Shown: piece after piece, positions 44,266-53,198 of the stretch
How the letters are laid out: each line of letters starts with the position of its first letter
Position numbering within the stretch: the first letter of the stretch is position 1
NCBI RefSeq assembly: GCF_030265065.1
Contig: NC_080397.1
Coordinates: 24,620,501-24,684,500 of the forward strand
Direction: 5' to 3'
Origin: Corythoichthys intestinalis
Taxonomy: Eukaryota; Chordata; Actinopteri; Syngnathiformes; Syngnathidae
Length of the DNA stretch: 64,000 nt
Notes under the pieces: generated by a model
Databases searched by the model: none
What the model saw: only the letters and a program-made list of their open reading frames with translations
Told to the model about the DNA's origin: nothing
Translations under genes and position numbers: made by a program

Positions 44266-44317
44266 TAGCAGAGGATGGTTTCGATCCATTGACCTCTGCG
44301 TTATGGGCCACTCTGCT
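44266..44317 (-). pseudogene. tRNA-iMet, 20-bp D-arm deletion
   Basis: It also has an anticodon-stem change. The spacer to Leu-CAG at 44404 is shortened to 86 bp. Confidence 0.85.
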
Positions 44318-44403
44318 TTTTATGATGACTGATTTTACCGACAATTCGTAACAGAAACTATGGATTGAATGCTTAAGGTTTGCGCATAGGAGGTGAGAAA
44401 CAG

Positions 44404-44485
44404 GGTAGTGTGGCCGAGCGGTCCAAGGCACTGGATTCAGGTTCCAGTCTCTCAGGGGGCGTGGGTTCGAATCCCACCACTGCCA
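44404..44485 (+). tRNA. tRNA-Leu (CAG)
   Basis: One G to A at the D-stem/anticodon-stem border; last gene of block 1. Confidence 0.9.
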
Positions 44486-44794
44486 CTTGTTGTCCAGTGG
44501 TTGGCTGGATTGAAGGCGTTAGAGGCGATGGAAGGCTTTCAAGGAACAAACGATTGTAGTCTTTCCTTAACTGATTCTATGTACGCTCACGCATTCTACA
44601 ACAATCTGGTCATGTGGGGGTTCTTTTCCTATATCTTAATTATCTTTACTAGTCATGCTAATCAGTAATGGATATTTCAAGACCAGAACGTTGGGGATTT
44701 CTCATGATCAAATAGGAAAGCAAATTTCATTTGATTAAATAGCACAAAGTGTGGAGAGGTCATTTTCCTATGATCAAGAAGACTGAAGGGTAAG

Positions 44795-45062
44795 TAGGCT
44801 GTATTGGCTGAGCGAAATTTGTGTTGGTTCGTTCCACTAAAGTGGATCTACATAACCTCTGCATTGTAATTTACATACGTTGCTAATTAGTGCCAAAAAA
44901 AAAGTTCTACTCACGGTTTCCAGTCATTTTTTAGTAATTAGTTTTTTTGTGTCGGTCTTTTTTTCCCCCGTGGCGCAGTGATATTGATACGACGGAGTCG
45001 TATCGTCAGTGTGTGAAGTCATTTTAGGTCACGTGCACCAATAGGAGACGAGGATTGTTGCT
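44795..45062 (+). promoter_or_regulatory. CpG-richer promoter-like region
   Basis: An E-box CACGTG (45030-45035) and a CCAAT box (45038-45042) lie just upstream of the first ATG. A perfect inverted repeat, ATACGAC-GGA-GTCGTAT, spans 44987-45003. The second ATG sits in an AACATGGCGGC context that resembles a YY1-type start site. No TATA box is evident. Together this resembles a TATA-less vertebrate promoter for the exon at 45063. Confidence 0.45.
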
Positions 45063-45340
45063 ATGGTTTGGAAAACAAACAACATGGCGGCGACCGTGTC
45101 AAACTACGACACGAGCGAAGATGAACAAAAGATAAGAAAACCGCATTCGAAATTTAGTCAAAAGGCATCGAAACTATGCTATATGCATCTCTCAACTGTC
45201 CAAGGGCGAAAAAGGGCAGGAATTTGGAAAAAACGTGCAGAGCCGCGTGGTTGCGTCAAACAATGGCTTTCTCCCCAGGCTCCGTCGAAGGATATTGCTG
45301 AAAATGCGTCGACTGGGATTTTTAAAGACATTCACTACAG
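45063..45340 (+). CDS. Putative first coding exon, unrecognised protein
   Basis: The open frame encodes about 92 residues and ends at CAG followed by a GTAAGC donor at 45341. The in-frame ATG at 45084 has a better Kozak context (A at -3, G at +4) than the one at 45063, giving a start of MAATVSNYDTSEDEQ. The product is hydrophilic and basic (RKPHSKFSQK, GRKRAGIWKKR), with no signal peptide or membrane segment. I do not recognise the family. The frame downstream at 45554 may be a later exon of the same gene, but nothing in the sequence proves it. It lies in DNA that interrupts the tRNA array, so it arrived with that segment or was overtaken by the growing array. Confidence 0.45.
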
Positions 45341-45544
45341 GTAAGCCACACGCACGCCTTTGCTACAAGGTTAATTGTTATTAACCTATGCTCACAAAAA
45401 TCTTATTTAAACTAGTGTTGTAACGATGCCATTTTTTTAGCCCAGATATCAATACAACTTTGTTATGAAATGTATGTACAGTGTATAGAAAGTGAATCCA
45501 GGAGAACCTTTTATTGCATACCTGTTATGGGTGACAATGGTTAA
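45341..45544 (+). other. Possible intron
   Basis: A consensus-like donor at 45341 starts an AT-rich stretch. A pyrimidine-rich tract ending in TTTTTTTAG near 45440 is one acceptor candidate. No other gene content is seen. Confidence 0.3.
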
Positions 45545-45553
45545 ATAAACCTT

Positions 45554-46327
45554 TTGGCTCAAGAACATCAAGCTGTAGTCAATAAAAGCCCTGATACTGA
45601 CGTGGCAGTGATTGCTGTAAGTCTGCAGATAGATTTACAGTGTAAATTGCATTTTTTCACAGGAGGAGGCAACAGAACGAGGACTGACGTCTCTGAGGTC
45701 TCTGCAGCTCCTGGCACTAGTGTGTGTTTAGCACTCATTGGCATCCATACATTCACAGGTTGTGACTCTGCTTGTGCCTTTCATGGCAAAGGGGGAAAAA
45801 AAATTCTTTTGCACGTCATAAAAAAAGAGTACCTGACTGGGTTTGCAAAGCTGGGCAGCAGTTTTAAACTTGACCTACAAACATTTAACACGTTGTGGAA
45901 ATGCGTGTGCCACCTGTTTGGCCAGTTATATGCCAAAAATGATGCCAAATGCAGATCTTTCTGTATGGCCTCGTCAATCTTGCCAGAACATTCTATTCCC
46001 CCAAAAACTGTTGCTCTGTACCAACATTGCAGGACAGCAAACTATCAAGCAGCAATTATGAAACATTGTCTGACAGGTAAAATGTGTGCCCCTTCACCCA
46101 TTGGGAATGGGTGGGACATTGAGGATGGGCAGTTGGCAGTGACATGGATGACTAAAAATCCTGCCCCTGATACTGTTTTGCAAGTAGTCAACTGTAGTGG
46201 AAAGGCAACCAATTGTGACACGGGAAGATGTTCCTATATGTCTGCAAAACTTTCTTGTACTGATTTATATCGGTGCCAAGCATGCGAGAATGTTTCCAAA
46301 GAAACAGAAGACACTTGGATGGGCTGA
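45554..46327 (+). CDS. PIN/FEN-like plus CXC-type protein, partial (5' end not seen)
   Basis: A 257-residue frame, open from about 45545, has no ATG near its start, so it looks like the last exon of a longer gene. SPDTDVAVIAV (12-22) and GIHTFTGCDSACAFHGKG (63-80) match, as I remember them, conserved blocks of a family that is abundant in fish and cnidarian genomes. Its Asp pattern (D14, D16, D71) recalls PIN/FEN-type nucleases. ANYQAAI (162-168) and GNGWDIEDGQLAVTWM (184-199) are further family blocks. The tail (C214, C221, C226, C235, C241, C244) resembles a tesmin/CXC cysteine cluster. An AATAAA lies at 46469-46474, 142 bp past the stop. The family often occurs in many copies, so it may be mobile-element cargo. 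The nuclease activity is inferred only. Confidence 0.6.
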   Translation: MAQEHQAVVNKSPDTDVAVIAVSLQIDLQCKLHFFTGGGNRTRTDVSEVSAAPGTSVCLALIGIHTFTGCDSACAFHGKGGKKILLHVIKKEYLTGFAKLGSSFKLDLQTFNTLWKCVCHLFGQLYAKNDAKCRSFCMASSILPEHSIPPKTVALYQHCRTANYQAAIMKHCLTGKMCAPSPIGNGWDIEDGQLAVTWMTKNPAPDTVLQVVNCSGKATNCDTGRCSYMSAKLSCTDLYRCQACENVSKETEDTWMG

Positions 46328-46525
46328 TGACTTTGATGAAAGCGATTTTGAGGAGTAATGTTGTCATGTACAGTTTTACTATTTTTTTATTTCTCTGTAT
46401 ATATATATTAAATTTGTTTTTCAATATTTGTATGTGTATTTTTATAGTATGAGACACTTCCATGTTTAAATAAATGTTGTGTACCAACAGTACCATACTT
46501 GAATGATTCCAACCTTTTGTGTATA
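46328..46525. other. 3' flank with poly(A) signal
   Basis: AT-rich DNA with a short TA repeat (about 46399-46408) and the AATAAA at 46469. No frame of note. Confidence 0.5.
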
Positions 46526-46527
46526 TA

Positions 46528-47118
46528 CAGTGTGATTAAAAAGGCTGTGCCAAAATCATAATGCCATGTCAAAAACAAAAAACATTAAAAAAAAAAAAAA
46601 AACTACCTTGGACAGATGTAGGAAGTAACTATGTTCAATTTCATGTTTTCATAGTATTCAAATATGGCCATCACCAGCAGAATGGACAACATCCAAGTTG
46701 AAATGAGAATTCCTTCCTCCCGCGTTGATTGCGTCTGTTATTCGATCTTTCATGTCATCAATATTTGCTGGAAGTGGTGGAACATACACTTAGTGTATAA
46801 CATACGTTATGTGCCACAAAGATGGATAATGAACTTTGTCTTTAACATACCAACACGTCCAGCAAGTACTGATGATGTGAAATATCGAACAACAGTTGCA
46901 ATCAAGACAATAACTGCGACATGCACAAGTTTGAGAGGAATTCTCATCGTGGCTTGATTTTGTCCGTGCTGCTGGGTGTGCTCACATTTGAGCACTTGTG
47001 AAACATGAAATAAAACTTGGAAGTTATCTTCAACACGTGTCCATCACTTCTTTTGTGATGTATTTTATTTTTTAAGTATCACCTTATGATTTTGGCAGAT
47101 TATTTTTTGATCACCCTA
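46528..47118 (-). mobile_element. Decayed mariner-type DNA transposon (591 bp)
   Basis: The ends are inverted repeats: the left reads CAGTGTGATTAAAAA and the right, complemented, TAGGGTGATCAAAAA. Both continue into a shared TGCCAAAATCATAA block. TA flanks both ends (46526-46527 and 47119-47120), the mariner target site. On the minus strand a piece resembles the C-terminus of a mariner transposase (VPPLPANIDDMKDRITDAIN), with no catalytic core. It is a deletion derivative that cannot move by itself. Confidence 0.75.
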
Positions 47119-47120
47119 TA

Positions 47121-47966
47121 ATTTTTTGTCTTATTCCATTTTTGCCATGATTCACATTTAGGAGGGTGTGGTAGCAATTCGGTTGATTTTCAGCTATTTA
47201 TGATCATGGTGTGCATTTTTTATTTTATATATTTCATTGCATAGTAGGTTGTGATATTTTTAATATATGATACATAAGCCTTTAGCTTAATTCAATATAT
47301 ATTTCATTGTGCTGGGTGCAAATCATTAATGTTGAAGTGTTTCCTTCAAGAAATTAGCTACATTTCTCATTCTGAATTCACCTATGTGTATACTAAGGCA
47401 CCAATACTTGTTTCAAATGTTTGGTAGATGTGTTTATGACATTTGATAAAGATTTTGTGTTGCCAGAATTAATATAACACTTAAAACAAGCAAAAACAGC
47501 AACACTAGATCTGTATTTTTCTGTATTCACATCAAGATACATTTCTGGCTGGTGACTAAGTTAGAAGGGTATTGGCTTAGAAAAAATGCATTGAACGCAT
47601 AGATCCAGCATAGTGGAATGAAATCCATTTTCTAAGCACTTTTTCCATGGTCCCAATAAAGCCATATTTCCACAAGCTTGTCCATTCGCAGCAGATCCTG
47701 GTCAACTCTAATCTTTTAATGGACGATGGTCCCACAGAAGAAGTTGTAGCTGTCAGTGAAGGGTGTTTCAGTTCTGAAAAATACGCACACACACATAAAC
47801 CATGTGTGAACTGTTTCATCCATATCATATTTACATAATCTTCCAATCCAAATTATCTAGGCTTGTCTATTCTGCCATTTTTTCCTGAATAATATTATCA
47901 AATAGGTTTTTGGAACTACAGTTAAACTAAATACTATGAAAAACCTATGTTATCTGTCGATCTAAA
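47121..47966. other. Unassigned right part of interruption 1
   Basis: AT-rich. A minus-strand frame at 47577-47846 has no family I recognise. Nothing at the junctions looks like a target-site duplication. Confidence 0.4.
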
Positions 47967-47990
47967 CTGTGCATTGGAGGTGTGAAACAG

Positions 47991-48072
47991 GGTAGTGTGG
48001 CCGAGCGGTCCAAGGCGCTGGATTAAGGTTCCAGTCTCTCAGGAGGCGTGGGTTTGAATCCCACCACTGCCA
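47991..48072 (+). tRNA. tRNA-Leu (AAG), T56
   Basis: Complete stems, but T56 in the B box; first gene of block 2, with its iMet partner missing. Confidence 0.85.
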
Positions 48073-48477
48073 CTTGGTATCCTGAAGTTGGCTGGATGGA
48101 AGACTTTAGAGTCAATGGAAGGCTTTCAAAGAACCAACCAATTGCACTGTTTGCTTATCTGATTCTATGTAGACTCATGCATTCTTCAACAATCTGGTCG
48201 TGCGGGGCTTGTTTTCCGATAAGTAAATTTATGTTTCTTTACCTGTAATTCTAATAAGCAATGGACACCTCAAGACCACAAAGATTGCCGATTTCTGATG
48301 ATAAAATACTAAAGGCAAGGCAAATTTCATCGGATTAATTGCACGAACTGAGGAGAGGTCATTTTCCTGTGATCAAGTAGACTGAAGGGCAAGGCTTTAA
48401 ACAACCAGTACAACATTCTGAAGCCAACCCTAACCATTTTGCCTGCAGCACAGTGCCAAAGAAGATACAGGTCTAAG

Positions 48478-48529
48478 TAGCAGAGGATGGTTTCGATCCA
48501 TCGACCTCTGGGTTATGGGCCACTCTGCT
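48478..48529 (-). pseudogene. tRNA-iMet, 20-bp D-arm deletion
   Basis: Its 5' end lies inside a 100-bp tandem duplication. Confidence 0.87.
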
Positions 48530-48716
48530 TTTTATGCATCAAAACTGAATTCTTCACTGATTTTACCGACAATTCGTAACAGAAACTATGGATTGAATGC
48601 TTAAGGTTTGCGCATTGGGCCACTCTGCTTTTTATGCATCAAAACTGAATTCTTCACTGATTTTACCGACAATTCGTAACAGAAACTATGGATTGAATGC
48701 TTAAGGTTTGCGCATT
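48517..48716 (+). repeat. 100-bp tandem duplication in the iMet/Leu spacer
   Basis: Two adjacent 100-bp copies start with the 5' end of the deleted iMet and run to the CGCATTGG motif before Leu-CAG. This doubles the divergent spacer. Confidence 0.9.
48617..48629 (-). pseudogene. tRNA-iMet 5'-end fragment
   Basis: Copied by the 100-bp duplication; only the acceptor 5' strand is present. Confidence 0.75.
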
Positions 48717-48731
48717 GGAGGTGAGAAACAG

Positions 48732-48813
48732 GGTAGTGTGGCCGAGCGGTCCAAGGCGCTGCATTCAGGTTCCAGTCTCTCAGGGGGCGTGGGTTCTAAT
48801 CCCACCACTGCCA
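48732..48813 (+). tRNA. tRNA-Leu (CAG), degenerate
   Basis: Anticodon-stem G to C mismatch and G57 to T in the T loop (TTCTAAT). Confidence 0.7.
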
Positions 48814-49206
48814 CTTGTTGTCCAGAGGTTGGCTGGATAGAAGGCGTTAGAGGCGATGGAAGGCTTTCAAGGAACAAACGATTGTAGTCTTTCCTTAACT
48901 GATTCTATGTACGCTCACGCATTCTTCAACAATCTGGTCATGTGGGGGTTCTTTTCCTATATCTTAATTATCTTTACTAGTCATGCTAATCAGTAATGGA
49001 TATTTCAAGACCAGATCGTTGGGAATTTCTCATGATCAAATAGGAAAGCAAATTTCATTCGATTAAATAGCACAAAGTGTGGAGAGGTCATTTTCCTATG
49101 ATCAAGAAGACTAAAGGGTAAGGCTTCAAACAACCAGTACAACATTCTGAAGCCAACCCTAATCATTTTGCCTGCAGCACAGTGCCAAAGAAGATACAGG
49201 TCTAAG

Positions 49207-49258
49207 TAGCAGAGGATGGTTTCGATCCATCGACCTCTGCGTTATGGGCCACTCTGCT
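49207..49258 (-). pseudogene. tRNA-iMet, 20-bp D-arm deletion
   Basis: It also has an anticodon-stem change (CTCTGCG on +). Confidence 0.86.
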
Positions 49259-49360
49259 TTTTATGCATCAAAACTGAATTCTTCACTGATTTTACTGACA
49301 ATTCGTAACAGAAACTATGGATTGAGTGCTTAAGGTTTGCGCATTGGAGGTGAGAAACAG

Positions 49361-49442
49361 GCTAGTGTGGCTGAGCGGTCCAAGGCGCTGGATTCAGGTT
49401 CCAGTCTCTCAGGGGGCGTGGGTTTGAATCCCACCACTGCCA
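49361..49442 (+). tRNA. tRNA-Leu (CAG), degenerate
   Basis: G2 to C breaks the acceptor, and T56 alters the B box. Confidence 0.7.
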
Positions 49443-49824
49443 GTGGTTGGCTGGATTGAAGGCGTTAGAGGCGATGGAAGGCTTTCAAGGAACAAACGAT
49501 TGTAGTCTTTCCTTAACTGAATCTATGTACGCTCACGCATTCTTCAACAATCTGGTCATGTGGGGGTTCTTTTCCTATATCTTAATTATCTTTACTAGTC
49601 ATGCTAATCAGTAATGGATATTTCAAGACCAGAACGTTGGGGATTTCTCATGATCAAATAGGAGAGCAAATTTCATTCGATTAAATAGCACAAAGTGTGG
49701 AGAGGTCATTTTCCTATGATCAAGAAGACTGAAGGGTAAGGCTTTAAACAACCAGTACAACATTCTGAAGCCAACCCTAACCATTTTGCCTGCAGCACAG
49801 TGCCAAAGAAGACACAGGTCTAAG

Positions 49825-49896
49825 TAGCAGAGGATGGTTTCGATCCATCGACCTCTGGGTTATGGGCCCAGCACGCTTCCGCTGCGCCACTCTGCT
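49825..49896 (-). tRNA. tRNA-iMet (CAT)
   Basis: Consensus initiator; partner of Leu-AAG at 50000. Confidence 0.95.
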
Positions 49897-49999
49897 CTTT
49901 AAGCGCCGAGCTTGAATTGTTCACTGCTTTTGACCAACGATTTGTAACAGAAACCATGGATTGTTTGCTCAAGGTCTTTGCATTGGAGGTGTGAAACAG

Positions 50000-50081
50000 G
50001 GTAGTGTGGCCGAGCGGTCCAAGGCGCTGGATTAAGGTTCCAGTCTCTCAGGAGGCGTGGGTTCGAATCCCACCACTGCCA
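50000..50081 (+). tRNA. tRNA-Leu (AAG)
   Basis: Intact. Confidence 0.95.
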
Positions 50082-50486
50082 CTTGGTATCCTGAAGTTGG
50101 CTGGATGGAAGACTTTAGAGTCAATGGAAGGCTTTCAAAGAACCAACCAATTGTACTGTTTGCTTATCTGATTCTATGTAGACTCATGCATTCTTCAACA
50201 ATCTGGTCGTGCGGGGCTTGTTTTCCGATAAGTAAATTTATGTTTCTTTACCTGTAATTCTAATAAGCAATGGACACCTCAAGACCACAAAGATTGCCGA
50301 TTTCTGATGATAAAATACTAAAGGCAAGGCAAATTTCATCGGATTAATTGCACGAACTGAGGAGAGGTCATTTTCCTGTGATCAAGTAGACTGAAGGGCA
50401 AGGCTTTAAACAACCAGTACAACATTCTGAAGCCAACCCTAACCATTTTGCCTGCAGCACAGTGCCAAAGAAGATACAGGTCTAAG

Positions 50487-50538
50487 TAGCAGAGGATGGT
50501 TTCGATCCATCGACCTCTGGGTTATGGGCCACTCTGCT
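50487..50538 (-). pseudogene. tRNA-iMet, 20-bp D-arm deletion
   Basis: Partner of Leu-CAG at 50641. Confidence 0.88.
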
Positions 50539-50640
50539 TTTTATGCATCAAAACTGAATTCTTCACTGATTTTACCGACAATTCGTAACAGAAACTATGG
50601 ATTGAATGCTTAAGGTTTGCGCATTGGAGGTGAGAGACAG

Positions 50641-50722
50641 GGTAGTGTGGCCGAGCGGTCCAAGGCGCTGGATTCAGGTTCCAGTCTCTCAGGGGGCGTG
50701 GGTTCGAATCCCACCACTGCCA
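50641..50722 (+). tRNA. tRNA-Leu (CAG)
   Basis: Intact. Confidence 0.93.
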
Positions 50723-51104
50723 GTGGTTGGCTGGATTGAAGGCGTTAGAGGCGATGGAAGGCTTTCAAGGAACAAACGATTGTAGTCTTTCCTTAACTGA
50801 TTCTATGTACGCTCACGCATTCTTCAACAATCTGGTCATGTGGGGGTTCTTTTCCTATATCTTAATTATCTTTACTAGTCATGCTAATCAGTAATGGATA
50901 TTTCAAGACCAGATCGTTGGGAATTTCTCATGATCAAATAGGAAAGCAAATTTCATTCGATTAAATAGCACAAAGTGTGGAGAGGTCATTTTCCTATGAT
51001 CAAGAAGACTGAAGGGTAAGGCTTTAAACAACCAGCACAACATTCTGAAGCCAACCCTAACCATTTTGCCTGCAGCACAGTGCCAAAGAAGACACAGGTC
51101 AAAG

Positions 51105-51176
51105 TAGCAGAGGATGGTTTCGATCCATCGACCTCTGGGTTATGGGCCCAGCACGCTTCCGCTGCGCCACTCTGCT
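51105..51176 (-). tRNA. tRNA-iMet (CAT)
   Basis: Consensus initiator; partner of the shortened Leu at 51281. Confidence 0.95.
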
Positions 51177-51280
51177 CTTTTGAGCGCTGAGCTTGAAATC
51201 TTCACTGCTTTTGACCAACGATTTGTAACAGAAACCATGGATTGTTTGCTCAAGGTCTGTGCATTGGAGGTGTGAAACAG

Positions 51281-51356
51281 GGTAGTGTGGCCGAGCGGTC
51301 CAAGGCGCTGGATTAAGGTTCCACTCTCTCAGGATGCGTGGGTTCGAATCCTGCCA
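51281..51356 (+). pseudogene. tRNA-Leu (AAG), acceptor-shortened
   Basis: Six bases are missing near the 3' end, with C43 and a variable-arm G to T. Confidence 0.8.
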
Positions 51357-51761
51357 CTTGGTATCCTGCAGTTGGCTGGATGGAAGACTTTAGAGTCAAT
51401 GGAAGGCTTTCAAAGAACCAACCAATTGTACTGTTTGCTTATCTGATTCTATGTAGACTCATGCATTCTTCAACAATCTGGTCGTGCGGGGCTTGTTTTC
51501 CGATAAGTAAATTTATGTTTCTTTACCTGTAATTCTAATAAGCAATGGACACCTCAAGACCACAAAGATTGCCGATTTCTGATCATCAAATACTAAAGGC
51601 AAGGCAAATTTCATTCGATTAATTGCACTAACTGAGGAGAGGTCATTTTCCTGTGATCAAGTAGACTGAAGGGCAAGGCTTTAAACAACCCGTACAACAT
51701 TCTGAAGCCAACCCTAACCATAATGCCTGCAGCACAGTGCCAAAGAAGACACAGGTCTAAG

Positions 51762-51833
51762 CAGCAGAGGATGGTTTCGACCCATCGACATCTGGGTTAT
51801 GGGCCCAGCACGCTTCCGCTGCGCCACTCTGCT
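51762..51833 (-). tRNA. tRNA-iMet (CAT), G54/G73 variant
   Basis: A1 kept; one added change between the anticodon and T stems. Confidence 0.7.
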
Positions 51834-51936
51834 CTTTATCTGCTGAGCTTGAATTGTTCACTTCTTTTGACCAACGATTTGTAACAGAAACCATGGATTG
51901 TTTGCTCAAGGTCTGTGCATTGGAGGTGTGAAACAG

Positions 51937-52012
51937 GGTAGTGTGGCCGAGCGGTCCAAGGCGCTGGATTAAGGTTCCACTCTCTCAGGAGGCGTGGTTT
52001 CGAATCCTGCCA
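51937..52012 (+). pseudogene. tRNA-Leu (AAG), acceptor-shortened
   Basis: The same 6-base loss as 43784 and 51281, plus a G to T in the T stem. Confidence 0.8.
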
Positions 52013-52417
52013 CTTGGTATCGTGCAGTTTGCTGGATGGAAGACTTTAGAGTCAATGGAAGGCTTTCAAAGAACTAACCAGTTGTACTGTTTGCTTATCT
52101 GATTCTATGTAAACTCATGCATTTTTCAACAATCTGGTCGTGCGGTGCTTGTTTTCCTACAAGTAAATTTAAGTTTCTTTACCTCTAATTCTAATAAGCA
52201 ATGGACACCTCAAGACCACAAAGATTGCCGATTTCTGATCATCAAATACTAAAGGCAAGACAAATTTCATCGGATTAATTGCACGAACTGAGGAGAGGTC
52301 ATTTTCCTGTGATCAAGTAGACTGAAGGGTAAGGCTTTAAACAACCAGTAAAACATTCTGGAGCCAACCCTAACCATTTTGCCTGCAGCACAGTGCCAAA
52401 GAAGATACAGGTCTAAG

Positions 52418-52469
52418 TAGCAGAGGATGGTTTCGATCCATCGACCTCTGGGTTATGGGCCACTCTGCT
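52418..52469 (-). pseudogene. tRNA-iMet, 20-bp D-arm deletion
   Basis: Partner of Leu-CAG at 52572. Confidence 0.88.
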
Positions 52470-52571
52470 TTTTATGCATCAAAACTGAATTCTTCACTGA
52501 TTTTACCGACAATTCGTAACAGAAACTATGGATTGAGTGCTTAAGGTTTGCGCATTGGAGGTGTGAAACAG

Positions 52572-52653
52572 GGTAGTGTGGCTGAGCGGTCCAAGGCGCT
52601 GGATTCAGGTTCCAGTCTCTCAGGGGGCGTGGGTTCGAGTCCCACCACTGCCA
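52572..52653 (+). tRNA. tRNA-Leu (CAG)
   Basis: T loop reads TTCGAGT, which still fits the B-box consensus; stems complete. Confidence 0.9.
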
Positions 52654-53046
52654 CTTGGTATCCAGTGGTTGGCTGGATTGAAGGCGTTAGAGGCGATGGA
52701 AGGCTTTCAAGGAAGAAACGATTGTAGTCTTTCCTTAATTGATTCTATGTATGCTCACGCATTCTTCAACAATCTGGTCATGTGGGGGTTCTTTTCCTAT
52801 ATCTTAATTATCTTTACTCGTCATGCTAATCAGTAATGGATATTTCAAGACCAGAACGTTGGGGATTTCTCATGATCAAATAGAAAAGCAAATTTCATTC
52901 GATTAAATAGCACAAACTGTGGAGAGGTCATTTTCCTATGATCAAGACGACTGAAGGGTAAGGCTTTAAACAACCAGTACAACATTCTGAAGCCAACCCT
53001 AACCATTTTGCCTGCAGCACAGTGCCAAAGAAGACACAGGTCTAAG

Positions 53047-53118
53047 TAGCAGAGGATGGTTTCGATCCATCGACCTCTGGGTTATGGGCCCAGCACGCTT
53101 CCGCTGCGCCACTCTGCT
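53047..53118 (-). tRNA. tRNA-iMet (CAT)
   Basis: Consensus initiator. Its Leu partner has been replaced by interruption 2. Confidence 0.95.
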
Positions 53119-53198
53119 CTTTATGTGCTGAGTTTGAATTGTTCACTGCTTTTGACCAACGATTTGTAACAGAAACCATGGATTGTTTGCTCAAGGTC

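Larger units (their letters stand above)
942..44794. repeat. Tandem tRNA array, block 1 (Leu + / iMet -)
   Basis: Alternating Leu (+) and iMet (-) loci run through the block in dimers of about 640-660 bp. Leu class is read from the anticodon, 34-36 nt after the start of each Leu entry (AAG or CAG). The iMet anticodon CAT reads as ATG 37-39 nt after the left end. iMet and the Leu to its right are head-to-head across about 100 bp. Leu and the next iMet are tail-to-tail across about 390 bp of conserved non-coding spacer. Spacers show no protein-like frame beyond shadows repeated from dimer to dimer. The left edge is the most decayed part, as expected for a tandem array homogenised from its centre. 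Confidence 0.97.
47967..53198. repeat. Tandem tRNA array, block 2
   Basis: Array homology resumes at 47967, in the middle of the spacer just left of a Leu-AAG, and stops at 53198 in the same kind of spacer. Dimers here differ from one another more than in block 1, and two Leu loci have shortened acceptor arms. No higher-order period is visible. Confidence 0.95.

Noticed and set aside
45617-45662. Tiny intron with GTAAGT donor and TTTTTTCACAG acceptor inside the PIN/FEN-like frame
   Set aside because: 46 bp would shift the frame, while the continuous reading keeps family-like residues across it.
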